Source: JAAXQD01 sp963790095 (GTDB taxonomy: Bacteria > Desulfobacterota > Desulfobacteria > Desulfobacterales > UBA11574). From it: DNA of 64,000 bases. Below, piece after piece: positions 8,122 to 16,691 of this stretch (the first letter of the stretch is position 1; each line of letters opens with the position of its first letter). The DNA is taken from contig CAWBNO010000008.1 in NCBI GenBank assembly GCA_963790095.1, positions 62,001 through 126,000 on the forward strand, read 5' to 3'. Made by a program: the position numbers and the translations under genes. A model generated the notes under the pieces. That model saw only the letters and a program-made list of their open reading frames with translations. It was not told the origin of the DNA and did not search any database.

Positions 8122-11055
8122 ATGAATCGGAGGACCTTCCTAAAAATTGCCGGCATGACCAGCATAACCTTCGCTGCAGGCTGCACATCCAATCCTGAGA
8201 GCCGGTTCTTTTCCCTGGTCGAAGCCCCCGATGACATGGTACCGGGGATAGCAGACTGGTACGCCTCCACCTGCCGCGAATGCCCTGGGGGCTGCGGCAT
8301 CATCGCCAAAAACAGAGAAGGACGGGTTGTAAAGGTTGAAGGCAACCCCCTACACCCGATCAATGCCGGCAAACTTTGCATGCGGGGCCAGGCGGCCTTG
8401 CAGGGGATTTACAATCCGGACCGGATCAAAACGCCCCTGCTCAAGGAAAAGGATCAACTGCGCCCCATTTCATTCTCCCGGGCAGAAGCCCTTTTACACG
8501 AGCGAACGTCACAGGCCGTCCACAAGGGACCCGATAGAATCTATATGCTGACAGAAGTGGTGGGAGAGAGCCTTCTGACCCTTTTTTCAGAATCATTGCA
8601 GCGATGGGGCTCGCCACCGCCCCTAGTATTTGAGCCCTATGCCTATGAGGCCCTGAAAACTGCCAATGAAAAAATTTTCGGGATCCAAGGCCTCCCTGCC
8701 TACCATATGGACAAAGCGGATGTCCTGGTATCTTTGGGCGCCGATTTTCTGGAAACCTGGCTGTCTCCGGTGGAATACGCACGCAAGTTCAAGGCCATGC
8801 ACGCCCTGAACCACGGACGAAAAGGCTTCTTTTGTAATATCAGCGGGTATCGGTCTTTAACCGGCGCCAACGCCGATCTGTGGCTCTCCTGCAAACCCGG
8901 AACCGAAGCCCATGTGGCAATGGGCCTGGTCCGCCAGGTCATAAGATCCGGCCGGGGAAAAAATCTGCCGGAACCCCTTGTTTCCACCATTAAACAGGTA
9001 TCGTCACCCTTCAATAAAGAAGCCGTTGTCCGGGCCTCGGGCATTTCGGCTGAGAATTTCGACCGGACGGCAACCCGCTTGGAAACGGCTAAAAAACCCC
9101 TGATTATCGGCCCCGGCACCGCCTGCGACAACGCCCTCCAAACGAACATGGCGGCGAATCTGCTGAACTTGATATTCGACCCCCAACTGACGCTTTTCGA
9201 CTTCGAGGGACGACATCGGGTGGAGACGGCAGCCCGGCGATCTCAAATTCTTGCCTTTTTTGAACGTTTGAATCGAGACCCGGTGGACCTCTTGCTGCTC
9301 AATAACACCAATCCGGTTTTTTCAATGCCATGGGAACCCACGGTCACCGAAGCATTGAAGCAGAAACACCTTTTTGTGGTCAGTTTTTCCAGCTTTATGG
9401 ATGAAACCACCGCACTGGCCGATCTGGTGATTCCCACAAGACTTCCTCTGGAAACCTGGGATGAATACAGCGGCAAGGGCGGTATGGTATCCACCCTCCA
9501 GCCCGCCATGGGGCCTTTGACCGATGCCCCCGGTATCGGAGACGTATTCTTACGCAGCGATGGCAGCCAAACACCCGATAATTACACGGCATATCTCTAC
9601 CGTCATCTGACGGAAAAGAAAATAATTGAAGACACGAAAGGATGGGTTCAGGCCCTTCAACAGGGCGGTATTTTCAAGCAGAACCGTCGAGCCCCGTCTT
9701 TTCGGCCCCCTGAAATCGAACCGGCGTTATTGCACAAAGCTTTTGACAATCTTTCGGTACCGTCGCCATCCGAATTGGCGTTCATGGCGGTTCCGTCCAT
9801 CCGGTTTTTCGACGGCCGCGGCGCCAACCGGCCCTGGCTGTGTGAGGTGCCGGATCCTCTGACCCAGATCTCCTGGCAGACACCGGTACTGATGCATCCG
9901 AAGACCCTGAAAGCAAAAGGGCTGGCCCAGGAAGACATGGTTGAAATTCAGTCTGAAACGGGTCGATTGAATGCGCCGGTTTATGAAACCGAAGGGGTCC
10001 ATCCGAACAGCCTGGTGATGGCCATCGGACAGGGGCATCAGGATTACGGGAGGTATGCCGCCCGAACGGGAACGAATCCGCTGGTGCTGATTCCTCGGGC
10101 AACGGACCCTGTTTCAGGCGGTCCTCTCTGGGCAACCACGACCGTATCGGTCCGGGCAACCGGACACATTGTAAAACTGGCACATACCGACGGCAGCCGG
10201 ACCCAGCATGGTCGAAAAATCGCCCTCTCTGTTTCCCTGGATCAACTCGAACACGGGAAATCCCATGAAAAACACGGTTTGACCATGGAAAACTTTCCGT
10301 TTACCCTTCCTTTGCCCCAAGGCTACGATCCCCATCGAGACTTCTATCCGCCCCATGACCATGACACCTATCGTTGGGGCATGACGGTGGACCTGGACAA
10401 ATGCATTGGATGCGGCGCCTGTGCGGCGGCGTGCTACGCAGAGAACAACGTCGGGGTGGTGGGCGTAGAACGGATTGTCCAAGGCCGTGAAATGGCATGG
10501 CTGCGGGTGGAACGGTATCAGGACCCCGAATCCGGGGAAAAAATCACGTTTCTCCCCATGATGTGCCAACACTGCGACAATGCACCGTGCGAATCGGTGT
10601 GCCCGGTGTATGCCCCCCACCATTCCAAAGAGGGCCTCAACAACCAGATTTACAACCGCTGCATTGGAACCCGCTTTTGCTCCCAGAACTGCCCTTACAA
10701 GGTACGGCGCTTCAACTGGTTCGACTGGGAATGGCCCGATCCGATGAGTTTGCAGCTGAATCCCAATGTCACCGTTCGCAGCAAAGGGATCATGGAAAAA
10801 TGCTCGTTCTGCATTCAGCGAATCAAGTATGCCCACGGTGTCGCAAAAAATGAAAATCGAATGATCGAAGACGGCGACGTGGTTCCGGCCTGCGTGCAAA
10901 CCTGTCCCACCAATGCCATGGTTTTCGGGAATTTCATGGACCCGAAAAGCCGGGTCAGAAAACAGGCTTCGGATCCCCGGGCCTATCAGGTCATGGGATA
11001 TCTGAACACCAAACCGGCGGTAATTTACCTGAAAAAGGTGGTTCAGGAGATTTAG
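8122..11055 (+). CDS. actB: Alternative complex III subunit B (ActB), Fe-S/MopB-like protein
   Basis: A 977-residue periplasm-facing quinol:electron-acceptor complex subunit. It starts with a Tat signal (RRTFLK) ending at a lipobox-like AAGC (C21). A molybdopterin-oxidoreductase-like domain (about 45-720) follows and keeps an FS0-type motif, C51-x2-C54-x3-C58-x27-C86. The last 250 residues are a DmsB/PsrB-like ferredoxin domain with CIGCGACAAAC, CQHCDNAPCESVCP, CIGTRFCSQNCP and CSFCIQR...CVQTCP, enough for about four clusters. The single-chain MopB plus ferredoxin fusion is diagnostic of ActB. The ATG at 8122 is preferred over a TTG at 8104 because it begins the Tat signal. It is the first gene behind the promoter. 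Confidence 0.9.
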   Translation: MNRRTFLKIAGMTSITFAAGCTSNPESRFFSLVEAPDDMVPGIADWYASTCRECPGGCGIIAKNREGRVVKVEGNPLHPINAGKLCMRGQAALQGIYNPDRIKTPLLKEKDQLRPISFSRAEALLHERTSQAVHKGPDRIYMLTEVVGESLLTLFSESLQRWGSPPPLVFEPYAYEALKTANEKIFGIQGLPAYHMDKADVLVSLGADFLETWLSPVEYARKFKAMHALNHGRKGFFCNISGYRSLTGANADLWLSCKPGTEAHVAMGLVRQVIRSGRGKNLPEPLVSTIKQVSSPFNKEAVVRASGISAENFDRTATRLETAKKPLIIGPGTACDNALQTNMAANLLNLIFDPQLTLFDFEGRHRVETAARRSQILAFFERLNRDPVDLLLLNNTNPVFSMPWEPTVTEALKQKHLFVVSFSSFMDETTALADLVIPTRLPLETWDEYSGKGGMVSTLQPAMGPLTDAPGIGDVFLRSDGSQTPDNYTAYLYRHLTEKKIIEDTKGWVQALQQGGIFKQNRRAPSFRPPEIEPALLHKAFDNLSVPSPSELAFMAVPSIRFFDGRGANRPWLCEVPDPLTQISWQTPVLMHPKTLKAKGLAQEDMVEIQSETGRLNAPVYETEGVHPNSLVMAIGQGHQDYGRYAARTGTNPLVLIPRATDPVSGGPLWATTTVSVRATGHIVKLAHTDGSRTQHGRKIALSVSLDQLEHGKSHEKHGLTMENFPFTLPLPQGYDPHRDFYPPHDHDTYRWGMTVDLDKCIGCGACAAACYAENNVGVVGVERIVQGREMAWLRVERYQDPESGEKITFLPMMCQHCDNAPCESVCPVYAPHHSKEGLNNQIYNRCIGTRFCSQNCPYKVRRFNWFDWEWPDPMSLQLNPNVTVRSKGIMEKCSFCIQRIKYAHGVAKNENRMIEDGDVVPACVQTCPTNAMVFGNFMDPKSRVRKQASDPRAYQVMGYLNTKPAVIYLKKVVQEI

Positions 11056-11224
11056 AAATTTAAAGGAGAAAGATATGGCCGCTATATTTTATGAACCGCA
11101 GACCCAGCGCACAGATCAAAAGGATGGATTTAAATTTGCCTGAATGCCATAGCCAGCCTTAGTACTCTGGCCAAGTCGGCCAGATATTCGTCTGCGTTTG
11201 TACTGCGGCTATAGTATTAAAAAA
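11056..11224 (+). other. actB-actC junction with mini-ORF and nested inverted repeats
   Basis: A well-placed ribosome site (AAAGGAGAA) precedes a 22-codon reading frame at 11075-11143, followed by a hairpin CTGGCC-N5-GGCCAG (11167-11183) inside outer arms ATAGCC (11149-11154) and GGCTAT (11207-11212). This could be a remnant of a deleted gene start, a leader peptide or an mRNA processing/stability hairpin. I cannot decide between these from sequence. Confidence 0.45.
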
Positions 11225-12541
11225 ATGAACGAACTGACATTTGCAAAAATAGACCAGACCGTGCTGGACACCCTGAAACCGCCGGATCGCAGTTACTGGC
11301 TGACCGTGGGGATATTGTTTGCGGGTGCATTGGCCGGGGCGGGCTGCTGGATCTACCAGATTTTAAACGGCATCGGCGTGGCCGGAATGAACAACCCGGT
11401 GGCCTGGGGAACCTACCTCATAAACTTTGTGTTCTGGGTGGGGATCGCCCATTCCGGAACCCTCATCTCCGCCATTTTACATCTGCTCAGAGCCGGATGG
11501 CGGAACCCCATTGCACGGGCTGCTGAAACCATGACGGTCTTTGCGGTCTGCATTGCCGGACTCTTTCCGTTTATTCATCTGGGCCGGGTCTGGCTGGTCT
11601 TTTATATGCTCCCCATCCCCAATCAGAGAAACCTGTGGCAGAATTTTCAATCGCCGCTGATGTTCGACGTGGTGGCCATCAGCACCTACCTTACGGTGAG
11701 TTCGCTGTTCTGGTACACCGGCATGCTTCCGGATCTCGCCGTCGTGCGCGATCGTGCCACGGGAATGCGCAAGAAGATCTTCACGGTGATCTCTTTAGGA
11801 TGGACCGGCGCCCATGAGCAGTGGCGGCATTATGCCCGGGGATATCTCTTTTTTGCGGCCCTGGCGACACCCCTGGTGATTTCAGTTCACAGCGTGGTGT
11901 CATGGGATTTTGCCCTGGCCGTTGTGCCCGGCTGGCACACGACCATTTTTGCGCCCTATTTCGTGGCCGGCGCCATCCATTCCGGACTGGCCATGGTCCT
12001 GACGTTGATGATTCCCATTCGAAAGCTCTTCCATTATGAAAAAATCATCACCCTAGAAGTTTTGGAAAGCGTCGCCAAAACCATTATTTTCACCGGCCTC
12101 ATCGTGGGGTTTGCCTATGCCACGGAGTTCTTTATCGCATGGTACAGCCAAAATCCGGTGGAAATGGCCATCTTCAAATATCGCCCCACCGGCGACTATG
12201 CACTCGGATTCTGGATCATGGTCGTCTGCAACACCATCATCCCCTTGCTCTTCTTTTTCAAAAAGATCCGGACGACCATTTTCTGGCTGTTCGGCATTTC
12301 AATATTTGTCAATATCGGTATGTGGTATGAGCGTTTCGTAATTATTATCAGCAGTGTGAGCCGTGATTTTATCCCCCATGCCTGGGGCCTCTATTCACCG
12401 ACGATCATCGAATTCGGTATCATGCTGGGCGCTTTTTGCCTGTTCTTTTTTTTCTTCTTACTCTTTGTGAAGCATCTGCCGTCGGTCTCGATGACGGAGA
12501 TGAAGGAAACCGTCGATCAAGGAGCCAGCCATGGGGACTGA
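11225..12541 (+). CDS. actC: Alternative complex III subunit C (ActC), NrfD/PsrC-like membrane subunit
   Basis: Integral membrane protein of 438 residues with about ten helices, of the NrfD/PsrC family that binds and oxidises quinol. The segments AWGTYLINFVFWVGIAHSGT and IHLGRVWLVFYMLPIPNQR match the conserved helix II-III region of ActC/ActF, and EQWRHYARGYLFFA is the usual cytoplasmic connection. I start at the ATG at 11225; a TTG at 11198 is in frame but lacks a ribosome site. The final codons overlap actD by 11 bases. It would carry electrons from quinol to the ActB clusters and may couple this to proton movement. Confidence 0.92.
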   Translation: MNELTFAKIDQTVLDTLKPPDRSYWLTVGILFAGALAGAGCWIYQILNGIGVAGMNNPVAWGTYLINFVFWVGIAHSGTLISAILHLLRAGWRNPIARAAETMTVFAVCIAGLFPFIHLGRVWLVFYMLPIPNQRNLWQNFQSPLMFDVVAISTYLTVSSLFWYTGMLPDLAVVRDRATGMRKKIFTVISLGWTGAHEQWRHYARGYLFFAALATPLVISVHSVVSWDFALAVVPGWHTTIFAPYFVAGAIHSGLAMVLTLMIPIRKLFHYEKIITLEVLESVAKTIIFTGLIVGFAYATEFFIAWYSQNPVEMAIFKYRPTGDYALGFWIMVVCNTIIPLLFFFKKIRTTIFWLFGISIFVNIGMWYERFVIIISSVSRDFIPHAWGLYSPTIIEFGIMLGAFCLFFFFFLLFVKHLPSVSMTEMKETVDQGASHGD

Positions 12542-13055
12542 GTATCGGGTAATGGGTCTGTTCACGGACGAAAACCGGGCCGTATCGGCCATCGAGGCCA
12601 TCAAGGATTCACCCTGGTCTCTGCGTCGGGTTCACAGTCCCGTTCCCAGCCATAAAATATCCGATGCACTGGATTTGAAAAAGAGCAAGATCGGCTATTT
12701 TACCCTGGCCGGCGGAATCACCGGTTTCTTTGCCGGATTTCTTCTGGCGGTTTTCACGGCTTCCCAATGGCATCTCATTGTCAGCGGAAAACCGATCATT
12801 GCGTTGGTGCCGTTCTTTATCGTGGGTTTTGAGTTTACCATTTTATTTGCTATTTTCGGTAATGTCGTGGGTCTTATCCACCAGATGCAGCTTCCGGAAT
12901 TCACCGGGCTCGAGGAGTACGATCCCCGATGCTCGGGAGAGCACTTCGGGATTCTGGCCGCCTGCAAGGCAGATGAATTGGAAGGACTCAAAGCCTTTTT
13001 TCAAAACAGGGGCGGCGAGATAAATATTTTTTCAAAAGAACAAGAACACTATTAA
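12531..13055 (+). CDS. actD: Alternative complex III subunit D (ActD, DUF3341)
   Basis: Membrane protein of 174 residues with a soluble ferredoxin-like N-terminus (YRVMGLFTDENRAVSAIEAI), then two membrane helices (about 60-80 and 93-120) and a C-terminal domain with DPRCSGEHFGILAAC. This is the DUF3341 architecture of ActD. It overlaps actC and precedes actF, the conserved ACIII order. Its structural role is in the membrane arm; no cofactor is expected. Confidence 0.92.
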   Translation: MGTEYRVMGLFTDENRAVSAIEAIKDSPWSLRRVHSPVPSHKISDALDLKKSKIGYFTLAGGITGFFAGFLLAVFTASQWHLIVSGKPIIALVPFFIVGFEFTILFAIFGNVVGLIHQMQLPEFTGLEEYDPRCSGEHFGILAACKADELEGLKAFFQNRGGEINIFSKEQEHY

Positions 13056-13117
13056 AATACATGGTGCAAGGATTTGGCTTTGGTTCGTCACTATAAGGAT
13101 TTAATATTGCAGAGAAT

Positions 13118-13160
13118 TAAATGCCTAAAGTGCCTAAAATTAAGGAAAGCACTTTCAGCG
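13118..13160. repeat. Partial copy of the 'aagtgcctaaag' repeat
   Basis: The tandem words aatgcctaaagtgcctaaaa, followed by AAAGTGC...GCACTTT arms at 13127-13155, match the ends of the longer elements at 17621-17830 and 22981-23124. The copy lies in the actD-actF gap. Confidence 0.5.
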
Positions 13161-13221
13161 CAAATAAATTTTCCTTGGATTGATAGTTCTAAGGACACAT
13201 ACACTAATTTTAATAAACGAT

Positions 13222-14436
13222 ATGCCGTCACATAACAACACAGCCGTTTTAAAGAAAAAACCGTGGGTTCTCATCTGTCTGTCCCTGATCATTATCGGCC
13301 TGGGCGCCTTTATTGTGGGGCTTATGGGCCGGCACCCCGAACGGGCCTGGCAGGCATATCTGATCAATTTTTTGCTGTGGTCGTCCATCGCCCAGGGCGG
13401 TCTCCTTTTCTCTGTGGTCATGCACACGGTCAAGGCCCGGTGGAGTGGGCCGTTGTCAAACCTTGCCGAATCTTTTACCGCGTTTTTTCCCATTTCTTTC
13501 GGCCTCTTTTTAATTCTCTATCTGGGGAGAAATGACCTTTTTCCATGGCTTCATCAGGATCTGCACGGTAAAGAGGTCTGGCTGAACATCCCGTTTCTTT
13601 TTACCAGGGATTCTGTGGGTCTGCTGATCCTCTACAGTTTGGGGTTTTTATATCTTTACCATGCCTTCTGGCTGAAGCTGGACCGCTCCATATCTTCCGG
13701 CAGAATCCGGACCTTTTTATACAAACAATGGGATCAACACATCCCGGATGCCCAAACATGCAACCGCCGGATGACGGTTTTCGGTATTCTCTATATTCTC
13801 GCTTTTGCGCTGATCCTCTCCCTGATCGGCTTCGATCTGGTGATGAGCATGGATCCCCACTGGTATTCCACCCTCTTTGGCGCCTATACCTTCGTAAAGG
13901 CATTTTATGTGGGCCTGGGGGGTCTGATCATCCTCGCATCGGCACTTCATCTGCTTCCGGAAATCAAGTTTTGGCTGAAACCGTCGAATTTTCATGATAT
14001 CGGAAAACTCTTTTTTGCCTTCTGCCTGGTTTGGGCCGACTTTTTTTACGTCCAGTTGGTGGTCATCTGGTACGGCAACATTCCCGAAGAAACCGCCTAC
14101 GTTATCGAACGAACCATGACCCCGCCCTGGAATTCTCTGGCCTGGTTTATCTTTATCATCTGCTTTATCCTTCCGTTTTTCATTCTGTTGAACAAAAAGA
14201 TCAAAACCAAACCTCAGTTCATGAGCATACTTTGCGCGGTTGTTATCATGGGGATCTGGCTGGAGCATCTTCTGCTCATTGGGCCGGCGTTAAATCCCCA
14301 TGGTTCCGCCCTGCCCCTGGGCCTTATGGACGGATTGATTTTCTTAGGATTTTCGGGTCTCATGGCACTGGCCGTTACCGTCTTCCTGAATCTGTTTCCC
14401 GAACTGCTCCGGGCTACCGACAGGGAGGTGACGTGA
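13222..14436 (+). CDS. actF: Alternative complex III subunit F (ActF), NrfD-like membrane subunit
   Basis: Integral membrane protein of 404 residues, about ten helices, paralogous to ActC. The motifs RAWQAYLINFLLWSSIAQGG, GFDLVMSMDPHWYSTLFGAY and WYGNIPEETAYVIERT are typical of ActF. I start at the ATG at 13222 because the TTG at 13180 lacks a ribosome site. Its stop overlaps the ATG of the pentaheme cytochrome gene (GTGATG), so the two are translationally coupled. ActE, normally encoded just before actF, is not here; a candidate is found at 18654. Confidence 0.92.
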   Translation: MPSHNNTAVLKKKPWVLICLSLIIIGLGAFIVGLMGRHPERAWQAYLINFLLWSSIAQGGLLFSVVMHTVKARWSGPLSNLAESFTAFFPISFGLFLILYLGRNDLFPWLHQDLHGKEVWLNIPFLFTRDSVGLLILYSLGFLYLYHAFWLKLDRSISSGRIRTFLYKQWDQHIPDAQTCNRRMTVFGILYILAFALILSLIGFDLVMSMDPHWYSTLFGAYTFVKAFYVGLGGLIILASALHLLPEIKFWLKPSNFHDIGKLFFAFCLVWADFFYVQLVVIWYGNIPEETAYVIERTMTPPWNSLAWFIFIICFILPFFILLNKKIKTKPQFMSILCAVVIMGIWLEHLLLIGPALNPHGSALPLGLMDGLIFLGFSGLMALAVTVFLNLFPELLRATDREVT

Positions 14437-15065
14437 TGGAAATATTGATCACCACCATCGCGATACTATCGGTTCTGGTCGTCGCCGTGATCGTCGGTAC
14501 CGGGGGTAAGCCCATGCGATTTATCACCGCTTTCGGTGACACCCTGTCTTCGTTGGCCAAGAACTGGGTTCCGCTCTTATGGACCGGACTGTGTGTATCG
14601 CTGATTCTGGGTTTTCTCTATTTTTTTTACATGCCGCCGGCCACCCGAATCGGTCCCGAGCAGCCGATCCCTTTCAGCCACCGGGTCCATACCGGTGTCA
14701 AGGCCATCCAGTGCCGATTCTGCCATCCGTATGTGGAACGATCGATTCATCCAGGAATTCCCCCGGTTGAAAAATGCCTGTACTGTCACAAATACATCAT
14801 TGCCAATCACCCCTGGATTCAGAAGGAACATGAATATTTTAACACCCGGACGCCGACCCCCTGGAAAAAGGTCTTCTATGTCCCGGAACACGTTCTCTTC
14901 AATCATCAGCGGCATATTAAAAAAGAAGTCCAATGTGAAAAATGCCATGGACAGATCGAAACCATGGATCGAATTGGAGGAAAACGATTCAAAATGGGAT
15001 TCTGCGTTGAATGTCACAAAAGTAAAGGGGCCAATCTGGACTGCTGGCTGGCCTGTCACAGTTGA
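14436..15065 (+). CDS. actA: Pentaheme cytochrome c, displaced ActA of alternative complex III
   Basis: A 209-residue protein with membrane segments near residues 3-21 and 44-66, then a periplasmic multihaem domain. Four CxxCH motifs start at C93, C114, C167 and C190, and a fifth is the expanded C203-W-L-A-C207-H208 (CX3CH) at the very end. Conserved FSHRVH and FNHQRH histidines serve as distal ligands. Five haems and an N-terminal anchor match ActA, which normally leads the operon; here it follows actF. It should pass electrons from the ActB clusters to the cytochromes feeding the oxidase. The ATG shares bases with the actF stop and follows GGGAGG. Confidence 0.88.
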   Translation: MEILITTIAILSVLVVAVIVGTGGKPMRFITAFGDTLSSLAKNWVPLLWTGLCVSLILGFLYFFYMPPATRIGPEQPIPFSHRVHTGVKAIQCRFCHPYVERSIHPGIPPVEKCLYCHKYIIANHPWIQKEHEYFNTRTPTPWKKVFYVPEHVLFNHQRHIKKEVQCEKCHGQIETMDRIGGKRFKMGFCVECHKSKGANLDCWLACHS

Positions 15066-15070
15066 GCATA

Positions 15071-15303
15071 TCGGAAATTCTATACCTTAATGAAGATATA
15101 GGACATTTTTTGAGGCTTAACCGCTTGCTTCGAATATGGAATAATGGAATGGTGGAATACTGGAAGATTTTTTTTAAAACGATACAATCCATTTTTAATT
15201 TTATCGTCAACACAAATTTTACCATTAACCCAACATTGCATTACCCCAGAACCCATTATTCCAATATTCCAGCACCCCATCATTCCAATTGGGGCGAAGC
15301 CCC
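15071..15303. repeat. Family-1 intergenic repeat element, copy A
   Basis: A 233-base element that recurs in the opposite orientation at 27880-28105. It is framed by the hairpin GGGGCGAAGCCCC at one end. It contains facing arms of tggaataatggaa/ggaatactggaa and cattattccaatattcca type, plus the shared core caacacaaattttac. It lies between actA and ccoN and so splits the respiratory operon. Short frames across it are not genes. It is most likely a MITE-like or REP-type element without a transposase. Confidence 0.85.
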
Positions 15304-15320
15304 CACTTGAGGAGAAAGAA

Positions 15321-16691
15321 TTGACCGACCAAACACCCACAATGCCGACGACTTACCGCACCGCAAAAGGCTTTTGCCTGACTTCAGGGTTCTGGATGGT
15401 TGTTGCCACCTTCATGGGGCTTTTGGCTGCCACCGAGCTCATGGCACCCGATCTGACGGAAAACGTCGGCTGGCTCGTATTCGGTCGGATTCGGCCCATC
15501 CATGTCAATCTGGTGCTTTTCGGATTTGTGACACCCGGGTTGCTTGCCGCCGCCTTCTATTATGTTCCCAGACTGCTGCGCACCGAACTTTACAGTGAAA
15601 AACTGGGGGTGATCACCGTTTTGGCGTGGAATTTTGCCCTGGTCTTCGTCGTGGTCAGCCTGGCCTCGGGATACTCTCAGGGAAGGGAGTACGCCGAGAT
15701 GATTTGGCCCATCGACATGATGATCGTTGGGGCATTTTCCCTGGTTTTCGTCAACCTGATCATGACCGTTGCCCGGCGCAAAGAACCGATCCTCTATGTT
15801 TCGGTTTGGTATGTCTGCGCCGGTATCATTCTGACCGCGGTAACGTTCAGCCTTGGAAACGTCATCTGGCGGCCTGACAGCGGATCTCTGGTGGGCATCC
15901 CGGATGCAATCCTTCTCTGGTTCTACGGCCATAATGTTTTCGGTCTGCTGTTGACCCCCTTGTCCGCCGGGGTGGCCTACTATGTGATTCCCAGGGCCTG
16001 CCGGGCGCCCCTATACAGCCACACCCTATCGCTGTTCGGTTTCTGGTCGTTGCTGGTGGTCTATACCCATATCGGAACCCACCATCTGCTTCAGGTACCG
16101 GTGCCCACATGGCTCAAAGTCATTTCCATTGTAGACAGCGTGGCCATGGTCATACCGGTCATGGCCTTTCTGATTAACATCTGGTACACGGCAAAAGGAA
16201 AACTCGGACAGATACATGCCGACATCGGCGCCAAATTCGTCTTTACCGGCACCATCATGTATTTCTTCGTGAGCATTCAGGGTTCCATGATGGCGCTTCC
16301 GGATGTGCAGCGGGTGACGCATTTTAACAACTGGGTCGTGGCCCATGCCCATGTGGGTGTTTTAGGGTTTGCCGGGATGATCTCGCTGGGAGGACTTTAC
16401 TACATCCTGCCCCGAATCACCGGAAGACCCCTCTACAGCAGATTCCTGGCGGATTTTCAGTACTGGATGATCCTCCTCGGCGTCATCGGTTTCACCGTGG
16501 TGCTGACCATTGTGGGGCTGATTCAAGGCAATGCCTGGCTCAACGGCGAAACCGTTTACCGGGTTCTACCGGAAATGCACGTATACTATATCACCCGGGC
16601 TGCTATCGGTCTCATGATTTTCAGTTCAGCAGTTCTGGGATTGTACAACATCGTTAGATCCATGTTTTTCAGCGCCGGAGAAATCTCATGA
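15321..16691 (+). CDS. ccoN: cbb3-like cytochrome c oxidase subunit I (CcoN)
   Basis: Integral membrane haem-copper oxidase core, 456 residues, about twelve helices. Haem and CuB ligands are visible in IHVNLVLFG, WFYGHNVFG, THHLL and AHAHVGVLGF. The tyrosine of VVYTHIGTHH aligns with the catalytic helix-VII tyrosine of C-type (cbb3) oxidases, six residues before the His pair. It reduces O2 to water. I start at TTG 15321, which has GGAGAAAG at the right distance; an ATG at 15342 is the alternative. It follows the ACIII genes after a repeat and overlaps the diheme subunit gene by 4 bases. Confidence 0.9.
   Translation: MTDQTPTMPTTYRTAKGFCLTSGFWMVVATFMGLLAATELMAPDLTENVGWLVFGRIRPIHVNLVLFGFVTPGLLAAAFYYVPRLLRTELYSEKLGVITVLAWNFALVFVVVSLASGYSQGREYAEMIWPIDMMIVGAFSLVFVNLIMTVARRKEPILYVSVWYVCAGIILTAVTFSLGNVIWRPDSGSLVGIPDAILLWFYGHNVFGLLLTPLSAGVAYYVIPRACRAPLYSHTLSLFGFWSLLVVYTHIGTHHLLQVPVPTWLKVISIVDSVAMVIPVMAFLINIWYTAKGKLGQIHADIGAKFVFTGTIMYFFVSIQGSMMALPDVQRVTHFNNWVVAHAHVGVLGFAGMISLGGLYYILPRITGRPLYSRFLADFQYWMILLGVIGFTVVLTIVGLIQGNAWLNGETVYRVLPEMHVYYITRAAIGLMIFSSAVLGLYNIVRSMFFSAGEIS

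Noticed and set aside
10114..10899. 261-residue minus-strand frame inside actB
   Set aside because: Antisense shadow of the ferredoxin domain region of a clear gene.
15062..15310. Short frames between actA and ccoN
   Set aside because: Products of the family-1 repeat with no protein similarity.
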